This document shows, in pieces, positions 18,230 through 26,936 of a DNA stretch of 64,000 nucleotides. The notes under the pieces are model-generated. The model made no database searches, was not told where the DNA came from, and was given only the letters and a program-made list of their open reading frames with translations. Source of the DNA: Verrucomicrobiota bacterium. GTDB lineage: Bacteria; Verrucomicrobiota; Verrucomicrobiia; Verrucomicrobiales; Akkermansiaceae. Position 1 is the stretch's first letter; every line of letters begins with the position of its first letter. Location of the stretch: NCBI GenBank assembly GCA_004293445.1, contig RDYP01000004.1, positions 124,001 through 188,000 of the forward strand, given 5' to 3'. The position numbers and the translations under genes were made by a program.

Positions 18230-20986
18230 ATGACTGAGATCCACCCGACCCGCGAACAGCTCCGCCTCGAAGGCTTCGACCTGATCGATGAAACTCTCTC
18301 GTTTTTGATCGATTGCCTCAGCGACGCCCTGAAGAGCTTGGGCGAAGATGACCTTCTCCCCTACCTACCATGGGCGGGCAACGCACCGGAAAACAACCAC
18401 CCACCGGAAGGCACTCAGCAACTCTATTCCATCGGCTTCCAACTGCTCAACATGGTCGAGGAACGGGTCTCTTCCGCGATCCGCCGCGAACGGGAAAAAG
18501 TTCTCGGCGCGGAATCCATCCGCGGACTGTGGCCGCGCGCCCTGCGCAACATGGTCTCCCTGGGCCTGGGCCCCAAGGAAATCCTCGCAGTCCTGGAGGA
18601 TGTCGACGTGCAACCCGTCCTAACCGCCCACCCGACCGAAGCCAAACGCGCCTCAGTCCGGGAACGCCACCGCGCACTCTACGAAGAACTGGTCCGCAAC
18701 GAATATCCGAAATACACCGACCGCGAGCGCAGGCGCATCCGCGAACGCATCGTAACGGCTCTGGAAACCCTCTGGCGGACCGGAGAAATTCACCTCATCC
18801 GCCCCGATATCTTCCGCGAACTGCGCGATGCGATCCACTATCTCCGCGACCTCTTCCCCGCGGCGCTGAATCGCCTCGACCTCCATTTCACCGAAGCCTG
18901 GCGAGACGCGGGCTTCCCCCTCGCCGACCTGCGGGCGGCTGGAAATATCCCACGGCTATCCTTCGGCAGCTGGATCGGCGGCGACCGCGATGGCCATCCG
19001 CTGGTAACCCCGGAAGTCACGGAAAAAACCCTCGAAATGCTCCGCCGCGCCGCATGGCAACTCCTTCGGCGGGAAATCGAGGTGGTCGCCAGCCAGCTCA
19101 CTCTGTCACGCCAGCTCAATGCGGTCCCGGATTCCTTGGAAACACGCATCGACGAGCTGACCTTCCTGCTCGGCGACGAAGACGCCACGGGCGATCTCCA
19201 CGACCGCTACCACGAGGAACCCTGGCGCCACTTTGCGAGCCTCATCTCCTTCCGTCTGCAAAGGCAGATCGACGGACACGAGGGCTACCGCACCCCACAG
19301 CAGCTCAATGAAGACCTCGAACTGCTGGCCACCGGTATCCGCGGCGCCGGCTGCTCGCTCATCGACGAACAAATTCTCGGTCCGCTCCGCCAAAAACTGG
19401 AAACCTTCGGCTTCCATCTCGCCACCCTCGATGTCCGACAAAACTCGGAGTTCCACGACAAAGGCATCGCCCAACTGCTCGAGGCGGCAGCCGTGCCCGA
19501 TGGCGAGAACTACGCCAACTGGCCCGAGGAAAAGCGCGTCGCCTTCCTCAACGCCGAACTAGGCTCGACCCGCCCCTTCCTCCACGACTCCGCACGCATC
19601 GGCCCGGAAGCGGATCTCGTCCTCGACAGCTATCGCGTGCTGGCCCACCACCGCCGCGAATGGGGCGGTGCCGGACTCGGAGCCCTCATCGTGTCGATGA
19701 CCCGCCAGCTGTCCGACCTGCTCGGCGTCTTCCTGCTCGCCCGCGAGGCCGGCTTGATGGAGGCAGGCAGCGACGGACCCTGCTGCGCGATGGAAGTGGT
19801 TCCCTTGTTCGAGACCATGGACGACCTCGACCGCTCGCCCGCTATTCTGGCAGCGTTCCTCGATCACCCGATGGCGCGCCGCTCGATCCTTCACCGCGCG
19901 GGCACCTCCGGGCCGAGTCAACAAGCCATGCTCGGCTACTCCGACTCGAACAAAGATTGCGGCATCCTGGCCGCACAATGGGCACTCCACCGGGCCCAGG
20001 AAAACCTCACCGCCACCGCGACCGAACGCGGCATCCGGCTGCGCTTCTTCCACGGCCGTGGCGGCACCATCTCACGCGGCGCCGGTCCCACCCATTGGTT
20101 CATGGCCGCCCTCCCGCACGGATCACTCAGCGGCGGCTTCCGCATGACCGAGCAAGGCGAGACCATCGCGCAAAAATACGGCAACCTCGCCAACGCCACC
20201 TACAATCTCGAACTCCTCCTCGCCGGTGCCGCGATCACCACGGCGAACCACCGCCACGCCCCAAAAATCGAGGACCCTGCGCTCGAATTCCTGCCCTTCC
20301 TCGCGGATCAAAGCCAGGCCGCCTATCAGGAATTCCTACGCGCCGACGGCTTCATCGATTTCTACCGGCAGGTCACCCCGATCGACGCCCTGGAAAATTC
20401 GCGCATCGGCTCACGACCCGCCCGCCGCACCGGCAAGAAAGGCCATTCCATCGCCGACCTCCGCGCCATCCCTTGGGTCTTCTCCTGGACCCAAGCACGC
20501 TTCTACCTGCCAGGCTGGTTCGGCACCGGCACCGCCCTGCAAGCACTGAAAGCAGAGGCTCCCGACCGCTTCGCGGCCCTCAAAGCCGCCCTGCCCCACT
20601 CGACCTTCCTCTCCTACGTTTTCACCAACGTCGAAACCAACCTCGCATCCGCGAACCTCGACTTGATGCACGACTACGCCGAGCTCGTCGACGACCAGAA
20701 TCTCCGCCAGAGCTTCATGAAGCGGATCGTCGACGAATTCGAGCGCACCCGCGACCTGCTCGCGGAACTTTTCGACGGACCGATGGAAGAACGCCGCCCC
20801 CGCATGGCAAAGACCCTCGGCATCCGCGAAGCGCCGCTGAAAGTTCTGCACCGCCAACAAATCACCATCCTCCGGGAATGGCGCGATCTGGTCGCGGCTG
20901 AAAACGAAAGTGCTGCCGACGCCCTGTTCCCCAAACTCCTTCTCTCGATCAACGCCATCGCCTCCGGCCTTCGCACCACCGGCTGA
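18230..20986 (+). CDS. ppc: Phosphoenolpyruvate carboxylase
   Basis: This 918-residue cytosolic enzyme carboxylates phosphoenolpyruvate to oxaloacetate to refill the citrate cycle. It has the catalytic histidine in VLTAHPTEAKR (about residue 133), substrate-site GGDRDGHP (near 247), the lysine block GYSDSNKDCG (near 567) and the glycine loop FHGRGGTISRG (near 605). The C-terminus ends in an alpha-helix followed by NAIASGLRTTG; the family usually ends NTG. Length fits the family. It stands alone, with about 140 bp before it and 56 bp before the next gene. Confidence 0.97.
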   Translation: MTEIHPTREQLRLEGFDLIDETLSFLIDCLSDALKSLGEDDLLPYLPWAGNAPENNHPPEGTQQLYSIGFQLLNMVEERVSSAIRREREKVLGAESIRGLWPRALRNMVSLGLGPKEILAVLEDVDVQPVLTAHPTEAKRASVRERHRALYEELVRNEYPKYTDRERRRIRERIVTALETLWRTGEIHLIRPDIFRELRDAIHYLRDLFPAALNRLDLHFTEAWRDAGFPLADLRAAGNIPRLSFGSWIGGDRDGHPLVTPEVTEKTLEMLRRAAWQLLRREIEVVASQLTLSRQLNAVPDSLETRIDELTFLLGDEDATGDLHDRYHEEPWRHFASLISFRLQRQIDGHEGYRTPQQLNEDLELLATGIRGAGCSLIDEQILGPLRQKLETFGFHLATLDVRQNSEFHDKGIAQLLEAAAVPDGENYANWPEEKRVAFLNAELGSTRPFLHDSARIGPEADLVLDSYRVLAHHRREWGGAGLGALIVSMTRQLSDLLGVFLLAREAGLMEAGSDGPCCAMEVVPLFETMDDLDRSPAILAAFLDHPMARRSILHRAGTSGPSQQAMLGYSDSNKDCGILAAQWALHRAQENLTATATERGIRLRFFHGRGGTISRGAGPTHWFMAALPHGSLSGGFRMTEQGETIAQKYGNLANATYNLELLLAGAAITTANHRHAPKIEDPALEFLPFLADQSQAAYQEFLRADGFIDFYRQVTPIDALENSRIGSRPARRTGKKGHSIADLRAIPWVFSWTQARFYLPGWFGTGTALQALKAEAPDRFAALKAALPHSTFLSYVFTNVETNLASANLDLMHDYAELVDDQNLRQSFMKRIVDEFERTRDLLAELFDGPMEERRPRMAKTLGIREAPLKVLHRQQITILREWRDLVAAENESAADALFPKLLLSINAIASGLRTTG

Positions 20987-21042
20987 GGCATCCCCACTCT
21001 CTTTCCCCTTTGCCTCCGGCGATCCGCCCTCTAAATGAAGGC

Positions 21043-22737
21043 GTGACCGCAAAAATCCTACTGCTCGCCCTCTCCCTCGCCACCGTTGCCACCGCACCCG
21101 CCGCGGTCAGCCTCGGCACCGATGCGCCCGTCGCCCAGCCGACCTCGACCGAGGGACCGGCAAAAGGCGCGCTCGATGCCTACCGCGAAGGCCGCCACTC
21201 CATCGGCGTGGACCTCGCGAAACCCTTGGCTGCCAAAGGCAACGCCGATGCGCTCTTCCTCCTGGGCTTCGCGGCCGAAACCGGACAAGGCCTTCCCGCC
21301 TCACGCGAAGCGGCCCTCGAAAATTACAAGAAAGCCGCCGATGCCGGACACAAGGATGCCAGCTATCGGCGCGCGCTCATTCTCCTCAATTCCAAAGAAA
21401 AGGAAGAGCGCCAGCAAGGCCGCGAAGCACTGGAATCCTCCGCCCGCAGCGACGCCGCCAATGCCGGCCGCATCCTCGGCGAAGCCTGGCTGCGCGGTCT
21501 GCTCAGTGAGAAACCCGACTTCAACCAAGCCGCCGATTGGTGGAACAAGGCATCCGAAGCCGGCGATACACCATCCATCATCCTCCTCGCGCGACTCTAC
21601 GAAGAAGCTTTCGGCCCCTTCGAAAAGGCGGACCCGAAGCGCGCACTGGAACTCTACCGCAAGGCCGCGGGTCTCGGCGACGAGAACGCGCTGATTCCCC
21701 TCGGCTCGCGCTTGCTGAATGGAGACGAAAAGCTCCGCAACGAAAAGGAAGGCCGCGAGTGGCTCGACAAAGCCCTCGGGAAAAAACAATTCGCCGCCTA
21801 TCTGGCGCTCGGTGACTTCGAGGAAAACGTCAAGAAAAGCGACAAGGCTGCGCTCGCCCAGTACATGAAAGGCGCCGATGAAAAACAGCCCGACTGCATG
21901 CTGCGCGTCGCCGCCTTCCACCTCGAAGGCAAGGCCGTCGAGAAAAGTGAAAAAACCGGCCGCGAATGGCTCACCAAGGCGAGCGAAGCCGGCAACCCAG
22001 TCGCCGCACTCGAACTGGCCTCACGCATCATCAAGGATGAAAAACCCGATCTCCTCGCCGCCTACAAATTCCTGCTCTCAGCGGCGAATGCCGGCCTGCC
22101 GGTGGCGCAAAACGAACTCGGACTGCTCTATGTATCGGGCAATCTCGGACTGAGCGATCCCACCGCCGGAGTCGCTTGGTTCACCAGTGCCGCAAAAAGC
22201 GGCTTCGCCGCCGCCCAGAATAATCTCGGCACTCTCTTCGAACGCGGCATGGGAGTGCCCGTGGATTTCAACAACGCCGGCCAACTTTACATGCTGGCCG
22301 CTAATCAGGGACACGCCGCCGCGACGACCGGCCTCGCCCGCCTCCACGCTGCCGGTCAAGGAACCGATCAAAACCTGCCCAAAGCCTGGGCCCTCGCTTC
22401 ACTCGCTATCGAACGCGGCGACAACGAAGCCAAAACCCTGCTCGGCGACCTGACCAGCAAGCTCGACGACCAACAAATGAAGGCCGCCAAAAAGGAACTC
22501 GAAGCACTCAAAAAGCCCGCCACAGAGCAACCCGCCGCAGAGCAACCCGCCGCAGAGCAACCCGCCGCAGAGCAACCCGCCGCAGAGCAACCCGCCGCAG
22601 AGCAGCCTGCCGCAGAGCAACCTGCCGCAGAGCAACCTGCCGCAGAGCAACCTGCCGCAGAGCAGCCTGCCGCAGAGCCAGCCACGCCACCCAGCCCGGC
22701 GCCGGAAGCTCCCGCAGGAGAAAAAGAGCAACCCTAA
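21043..22737 (+). CDS. Secreted Sel1-repeat protein with EQPAA tail
   Basis: A roughly 564-residue protein starting at GTG 21043, with a gaag Shine-Dalgarno-like box just upstream; the frame extends to 21010 only through a TTG. Residues 2-20 form a signal peptide (AKILLLALSLATVATAPAA). Residues about 30-480 hold many Sel1-like repeats such as AAQNNLGTLFERGMGVPVD and AVAQNELGLLYVSGN variants, helical hairpins used for protein contact. The C-terminus carries a 15-bp tandem array encoding EQPAA (10 EQ units, then EP) and a Pro-rich end. It is presumably periplasmic; partners are unknown. Confidence 0.85.
   Translation: MTAKILLLALSLATVATAPAAVSLGTDAPVAQPTSTEGPAKGALDAYREGRHSIGVDLAKPLAAKGNADALFLLGFAAETGQGLPASREAALENYKKAADAGHKDASYRRALILLNSKEKEERQQGREALESSARSDAANAGRILGEAWLRGLLSEKPDFNQAADWWNKASEAGDTPSIILLARLYEEAFGPFEKADPKRALELYRKAAGLGDENALIPLGSRLLNGDEKLRNEKEGREWLDKALGKKQFAAYLALGDFEENVKKSDKAALAQYMKGADEKQPDCMLRVAAFHLEGKAVEKSEKTGREWLTKASEAGNPVAALELASRIIKDEKPDLLAAYKFLLSAANAGLPVAQNELGLLYVSGNLGLSDPTAGVAWFTSAAKSGFAAAQNNLGTLFERGMGVPVDFNNAGQLYMLAANQGHAAATTGLARLHAAGQGTDQNLPKAWALASLAIERGDNEAKTLLGDLTSKLDDQQMKAAKKELEALKKPATEQPAAEQPAAEQPAAEQPAAEQPAAEQPAAEQPAAEQPAAEQPAAEQPAAEPATPPSPAPEAPAGEKEQP
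22516..22677 (+). repeat. 15-bp tandem repeat encoding AEQPA
   Basis: Ten units encode EQPA plus a final EPA variant, in frame within the Sel1 protein. Units differ only by cccgcc/cctgcc and gagcaa/gagcag changes, so the array is recently expanded and liable to length change by slippage. Confidence 0.95.
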
Positions 22738-22787
22738 GCGCGATTCCCGGTAGCACTCTTACTTCCCCCCGCTCGAAACTGCAGAAC

Positions 22788-23435
22788 ATGCGCGTCCTCG
22801 TCACCGCCGGCCCGACACGCGAGGCGCTCGATCCCGTCCGCTACCTCAGCAACCGGTCATCAGGTAAGATGGGTTACGCCCTCGCCGACGCTTTCGCCCG
22901 CGCCGGACATCAGGTCCTGCTGGTGTCCGGCCCCAGCGTTCTCGAGGTCCCAGAAGGCGTCGATTTCCTTCCTGTCGAGACCGGCTTGGAAATGTTCGAA
23001 GCGGTGAAGCGCCATCTCGGACGAATGGACGCCGCCCTCTTCGCTGCGGCGGTCGCCGACTACCGGGCGGCCGAAATTTCAGATAGGAAAATCAAAAAGG
23101 ACGGCGAAACCCTGAAGCTCGAACTCGTCCGCAACCCCGATATCCTCGGCTCGGCACGGGCAAGCTTCGGCTTTACCGGCACCCTCGTCGGCTTCGCCGC
23201 GGAAACCGAAAACCTCGAGCACAACGCACGAGAGAAACTCCGCCGCAAGGGCTGCGATCTCGTCATCGCCAACGACGTGTCGAAACCCGGGATCGGCTTC
23301 GATTCCGATCGCAACGAAGTCCTTCTGGTCTTCCCCGAACACAGCGAAGCGATGCCCGAAGACGAGAAACATCACCTTGCCCCGAAAATCGTCCGCGAGA
23401 TCGAACGACTCGCCGCCGAACGCGCCACGCACTGA
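22788..23435 (+). CDS. coaB: Phosphopantothenate-cysteine ligase (stand-alone CoaB)
   Basis: A 215-residue protein equivalent to the CoaB half of Dfp/CoaBC, which ligates cysteine to 4'-phosphopantothenate in coenzyme A synthesis. It opens MRVLVTAGPTREALDPVR and continues RYLSNRSSGKMGYALADAF. AAAVADYR lies near residue 86, the CoaB catalytic loop includes KIKK, and GFAAETEN and VIANDV are conserved. The flavin decarboxylase CoaC half is missing here and must be separate. ATG 22788 is the natural start. Confidence 0.93.
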   Translation: MRVLVTAGPTREALDPVRYLSNRSSGKMGYALADAFARAGHQVLLVSGPSVLEVPEGVDFLPVETGLEMFEAVKRHLGRMDAALFAAAVADYRAAEISDRKIKKDGETLKLELVRNPDILGSARASFGFTGTLVGFAAETENLEHNAREKLRRKGCDLVIANDVSKPGIGFDSDRNEVLLVFPEHSEAMPEDEKHHLAPKIVREIERLAAERATH

Positions 23436-23493
23436 GCTCCCTCCCGCCTCTTGACGCTTGGCAGCTCGCTCTTACAGCTCCACCCTCCAAACC

Positions 23494-24243
23494 GTGACCG
23501 ACCTCGAACTCACCGTCCACGCCGCGCTCGAAGCCGGCAAGCTGCTCAAAGCCCACTTCGGCAAAGATGCCGTCGTCGACGAAAGCACCCACCACGACAT
23601 CAAACTCGCCCTCGACAAGGAATCGCAGACCCTGATCGAAGGCATCCTCCTCGGCGCACGCCCCGGCGACGCTCTTTACGGCGAGGAAGGACTGGGCGGA
23701 AATCAGGACAGCGACCGGCAATGGATCGTCGACCCGATCGATGGCACGGTGAACTTCTACTACGGCATCCCCCACTTCTGCGTTTCCATCGCCCTGCGCG
23801 TTGCCGGAGAGGTGGTCGTTGGCGTCATCCACGACCCCATCGTCGGCGAAACTTGGACGATTGAAAAAGGCGGAGTCCCAATGCTCGACGGCCGCCCGAT
23901 TTCTGTCAGCCCCCGCACCAAGCTCGAGGAATGTGCCCTTTTCGTCGGCTGCGGCAAGGACGAAGAAGCCCTCCGCACCGGCCTCGAACGCTTCCGCAAG
24001 GCATCCCTCCGCGCCCGCAAGATGCGCATGATGGGCAGCGCCGCCCTCGGCATGGCCTACATCGCCAGCGGCCGACTCGACGGCTACATCGAGTCACGCA
24101 TTTCCCTTTGGGACATCGCTGCCGGCAAGCTCCTCGTCGAGGCCGCTGGCGGCAGCGTCTCGCTGGAACCCTCGCCCGATTGCCCCGACGCCTGGGCCAT
24201 CGTCGCCACCAACGGCAAGATCCCGATCGAGGAAATCCTCTGA
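23494..24243 (+). CDS. Inositol monophosphatase-family phosphatase
   Basis: A 249-residue Mg2+-dependent sugar or cyclitol phosphatase. Metal-site motifs are GEEG (about residue 66), WIVDPIDGTVNF (about 77-88, the DPxDGT signature), and WDIAAG (about 205). GTG at 23494 gives a family-like N-terminus; the open frame to 23458 would need TTG. Candidates are inositol-1-phosphatase, histidinol-phosphatase or 3'-phosphoadenosine-type activity; the sequence does not decide. Confidence 0.88.
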   Translation: MTDLELTVHAALEAGKLLKAHFGKDAVVDESTHHDIKLALDKESQTLIEGILLGARPGDALYGEEGLGGNQDSDRQWIVDPIDGTVNFYYGIPHFCVSIALRVAGEVVVGVIHDPIVGETWTIEKGGVPMLDGRPISVSPRTKLEECALFVGCGKDEEALRTGLERFRKASLRARKMRMMGSAALGMAYIASGRLDGYIESRISLWDIAAGKLLVEAAGGSVSLEPSPDCPDAWAIVATNGKIPIEEIL

Positions 24244-24335
24244 AAAGCGGCCGATGGCAGATAGAAGATGAAGGGTTCAAGAATCCGACTTCCCCCTGAC
24301 TTCCATCCACCATCAACCCTCCACTATCTCCCTTC

Positions 24336-24806
24336 ATGACCGGCATCGGCTACGACGTTCATCGTTTTAAGGAAGGTCGCCCTCTGATTCTCGGCGGTGT
24401 GGAAATCCCCCACAGCCACGGATTGGAAGGCCACTCGGATGCCGACGTGCTCTGCCACGCCATCGCCGACGCCATCCTCGGCGCACTGGGGCTGCCGGAC
24501 ATCGGCCACTACTTCCCGCCCGGTGATCCGGATTGCCTCAACATCTGCTCCCTGAAGATCCTCGAAAAAGCAGCCGCACTCTGCCACGAGGAGGGCCAGC
24601 GTTTGGTGAACATCGACAGCACCCTCATCGCGGAAGCACCGAAGGTCCTACCGCACCGGACCGCCATGAAAGAGAACATCGGCCGCGCGCTCGGACTCGA
24701 TCCCGCACGCGTCGGTGTCAAGGCGACTACCAATGAACTGCTCGGCTTCATCGGGCGCCGCGAAGGAATCGCCGCGATGGCTGTCGCGCAGGTCGCCCCG
24801 CTCTAG
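24336..24806 (+). CDS. ispF: 2-C-methyl-D-erythritol 2,4-cyclodiphosphate synthase
   Basis: A 156-residue trimeric zinc enzyme of the non-mevalonate isoprenoid pathway. It converts CDP-methylerythritol 2-phosphate to the cyclodiphosphate with loss of CMP. The N-terminus GIGYDVHRF supplies metal ligands Asp and His, and HGLEGHSDADVLCHAIADA the third ligand and active-site aspartate. DIGHYFPP and the C-terminal GFIGRREGIAA motif are present. ispD is not in the window. Confidence 0.97.
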   Translation: MTGIGYDVHRFKEGRPLILGGVEIPHSHGLEGHSDADVLCHAIADAILGALGLPDIGHYFPPGDPDCLNICSLKILEKAAALCHEEGQRLVNIDSTLIAEAPKVLPHRTAMKENIGRALGLDPARVGVKATTNELLGFIGRREGIAAMAVAQVAPL

Positions 24807-24851
24807 TCATCCGCCTTGCCGACCCGCTGGGGCATCGCTAGCACTCCACAC

Positions 24852-25118
24852 GTGTTTCACGGACGCCCCGAACGCCCCTATCTCGAAAGCTGGCTGCGGC
24901 GCACCCGCAAGCAGCTCGCGGGCAGCGGTCGTCTTTCGGAAATCGCGCTCATTCTTTCCCGCGAGGAAGGCCAAAGCCCCGCCCATTGGTCCGCCTATCT
25001 CCGCGATGTGCTGGAGGAAAACACCACCCCATCGCTCGACCTGCTGACCAGGATCGATGCCCTGCTGGCCCGCCCCGCGAAATCCACCAACGATTCCGAG
25101 CAACCCGGTCTTTTTTGA
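24852..25118 (+). CDS. Small conserved-looking hypothetical protein
   Basis: An 88-residue basic helical protein from GTG 24852, in the wake of ispF (45 bp). The sequence GSGRLSEIALILSREEG followed by WSAYLRDVLEE and LLTRIDALLARP has the spacing of a small Cro-like helix-turn-helix protein. It ends GLF. The alternative TTG start at 24816 adds 12 residues. DNA binding is a guess from helix spacing only; no family was recognised. Confidence 0.55.
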   Translation: MFHGRPERPYLESWLRRTRKQLAGSGRLSEIALILSREEGQSPAHWSAYLRDVLEENTTPSLDLLTRIDALLARPAKSTNDSEQPGLF

Positions 25119-25153
25119 TCCAAGGATCATTCGTACCACCTGCCGCAGCGTCC

Positions 25154-25888
25154 TCACCATCCAGTGCAGCGACGGAGCATTTCCAGCATCCGTCCTACCT
25201 TGCTCCGCCACGGTTGCCGCGGGCGGAGAATTTCCCAACCCGCCGCACAACCTATCTCCGCTAACCGCTCGGACGGATTCACCAGGGTATTGCGCTTGCA
25301 ACAGCCAAGCATTGGCAAATCCGCAGAGCTGTCGGAATAGCCCCAACTCGCCAGCCAGCCCCCCTCCGGCGGCGACCCCAGAATTTCCGAGAGCCGCCGC
25401 ACTTTCTCCTCCCCCTTGTGATTTCGCAGTTTTGGCATCAGCGGTACCCGCTCACCGATCCCCACCGGGGTGCCCAAGGCCAAATCAAAACCCAACGCGC
25501 GCCCCACCGCCTGCACATAGAAATCCGGACTGGCCGATGCCAATACCGTGAGCTCTCCCGCATCCCGATGCCGCGCCAGGCGTTCGAGCAATTCCGGGTA
25601 GCACCTCGCAGGAAAAAACTCTGCAACCAAATCATCAACCCAAACTTCCAACCGCGCCCGCCGCACGCGCCAGAGGTAACTGAGAAACACCCGCTTCATC
25701 CCCTCGGCACCCAAAATGCCCGCCAAGGGCAAAAAGGCCGCGAAGAACAACAGATAGGCTCGCCGCCAGCCCTCTCGCTTCAAAACAAGATCGCAGAGCA
25801 GGACCTGAGTGTCCCAGGCAATCAGCGTCCCATCGAGATCGAACAGGGCGAGTCCGCGATGGAACTTGGCGCGGTGGTCATCGGTCAC
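25154..25888 (-). CDS. HAD-family hydrolase (SerB-like, HAD-IB)
   Basis: A 244-residue phosphatase-type protein from GTG 25888. Motif I is LFDLDGTLIAWDT (about 15-27) with the nucleophile Asp and the general acid Asp. Motif II is VLASASPDF (about 115-123), and motif IV is GYSDSSADLPML (about 186-197). The cap between motif I and II is helical (WRRAYLLFFAAFLPLAG), as in HAD-IB enzymes acting on phosphoserine-like or phospholipid substrates. It closes the minus-strand block with the dehydrogenase and DUF1501/1800 genes, 51 bp after DUF6807. Confidence 0.85.
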   Translation of the reverse strand: MTDDHRAKFHRGLALFDLDGTLIAWDTQVLLCDLVLKREGWRRAYLLFFAAFLPLAGILGAEGMKRVFLSYLWRVRRARLEVWVDDLVAEFFPARCYPELLERLARHRDAGELTVLASASPDFYVQAVGRALGFDLALGTPVGIGERVPLMPKLRNHKGEEKVRRLSEILGSPPEGGWLASWGYSDSSADLPMLGCCKRNTLVNPSERLAEIGCAAGWEILRPRQPWRSKVGRMLEMLRRCTGW

Positions 25889-25939
25889 GGCGCGAATTGA
25901 AGCGCCAAGCCGCCATGACCGCCAAGGAAGAAGCGGTGA

Positions 25940-26881
25940 TTACTTACGGGCCGCATATTCCGCCGCCCACCGCTCCGCAGCCCGAGGATCGGGCGAGCCA
26001 TCGGCGACAATGATTCGAAACCGCGCGGTGTAGGCTTTTCCCGGAGCAATCTCCATGGCACCGAGTTGCTGGGGCGCGAACGAAAAAAACGGCTCGGCGG
26101 GATGCGCCCGCACCGGCTGCGGCGCGCGGAAGTTCGAAGGATGACCCAAGATCGTGACTCCACAAACCCCGCCATCCACCTTCCCACCGATCCAGCACCA
26201 AGGCTCGCGCGAACCATTCACCGCATCGCGAGAGGTTTTACCGGATGCTGTTAGGAAACCGCAATTCGCCACGCCGTCCCATTGCTCGTGGCCACGAAAA
26301 CCAAAGCCACCGTAGTGATATGCCGGCAGCTTCAGCGGCGACTCGCCCGCGCAGGTCTGGGTCAAGGTAAGATCGATCACGTGATGCTTGTCACCGGCAG
26401 CCACTTCGATTTCCCAAGTCTCTAACAAAGCGACCTTTTCTGGCTTGGCGATCATGTCGACAAAACGATGCCTGACCCGGAAACCCGCACGGCCCTTCCT
26501 TTGCCAAATCTCATCCACCGCGACGAAGTCCACCCGGCCAGTCCTGTCACCCATGTTCCAGAAGTCCGGCTTACGGCCCTCGAATTCGGTCTTCGTCCAC
26601 GGCGTCCAGACCCCGTGGTGATGGATGTGATTCGCCGGAAAATCATCGGTCACCCGCTTGCCGGATGGCGTGAAAATCGACTGCACGTAGCCACCACGGC
26701 GAAACGATTCAGGAATCCCAGGCCGCGGAAAATCACCCGCCTCCGCCTGATAACGCAGCACTTCCTTGCCACTCGAACGGACCACCACCTGACGGCCCTC
26801 GCGAACGGCAAGGGTTTCGCCAGCAAATACCGGAAGCGCCAGGGCAAGAACCGCGGACAGGGAGCGAACAGGAAAAAGCAT
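25940..26881 (-). CDS. Secreted PmoA-like protein (DUF6807)
   Basis: A 313-residue exported protein. ATG 26881 gives a clean signal peptide (MLFPVRSLSAVLALALPVFA, cut before GE); the frame extends to 26911. The conserved block DDFPANHIHHHGVWTPW and the nearby EFEGRKPDFWN are characteristic of the family annotated as PmoA-like or DUF6807, common in Planctomycetota and Verrucomicrobiota. Despite the name it is not methane monooxygenase. The beta-rich C-terminal half suggests a carbohydrate-interacting fold, which is inference. It lies downstream of the DUF1501 gene on the same strand. Confidence 0.78.
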   Translation of the reverse strand: MLFPVRSLSAVLALALPVFAGETLAVREGRQVVVRSSGKEVLRYQAEAGDFPRPGIPESFRRGGYVQSIFTPSGKRVTDDFPANHIHHHGVWTPWTKTEFEGRKPDFWNMGDRTGRVDFVAVDEIWQRKGRAGFRVRHRFVDMIAKPEKVALLETWEIEVAAGDKHHVIDLTLTQTCAGESPLKLPAYHYGGFGFRGHEQWDGVANCGFLTASGKTSRDAVNGSREPWCWIGGKVDGGVCGVTILGHPSNFRAPQPVRAHPAEPFFSFAPQQLGAMEIAPGKAYTARFRIIVADGSPDPRAAERWAAEYAARK

Positions 26882-26936
26882 GTGGCGAGCAAAGCCCGGC
26901 GAAGCCATCATGCAAACCTGCTTCTCTGTCAGATTC

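Noticed and set aside
22516-22677. Possible CRISPR array
   Set aside because: The 15-bp units are directly adjacent with no spacers and encode in-frame EQPAA.
25116-25129. Hairpin tgatcc/ggatca after the small protein at 25118
   Set aside because: A two-base loop with no T tract downstream; not a credible terminator.
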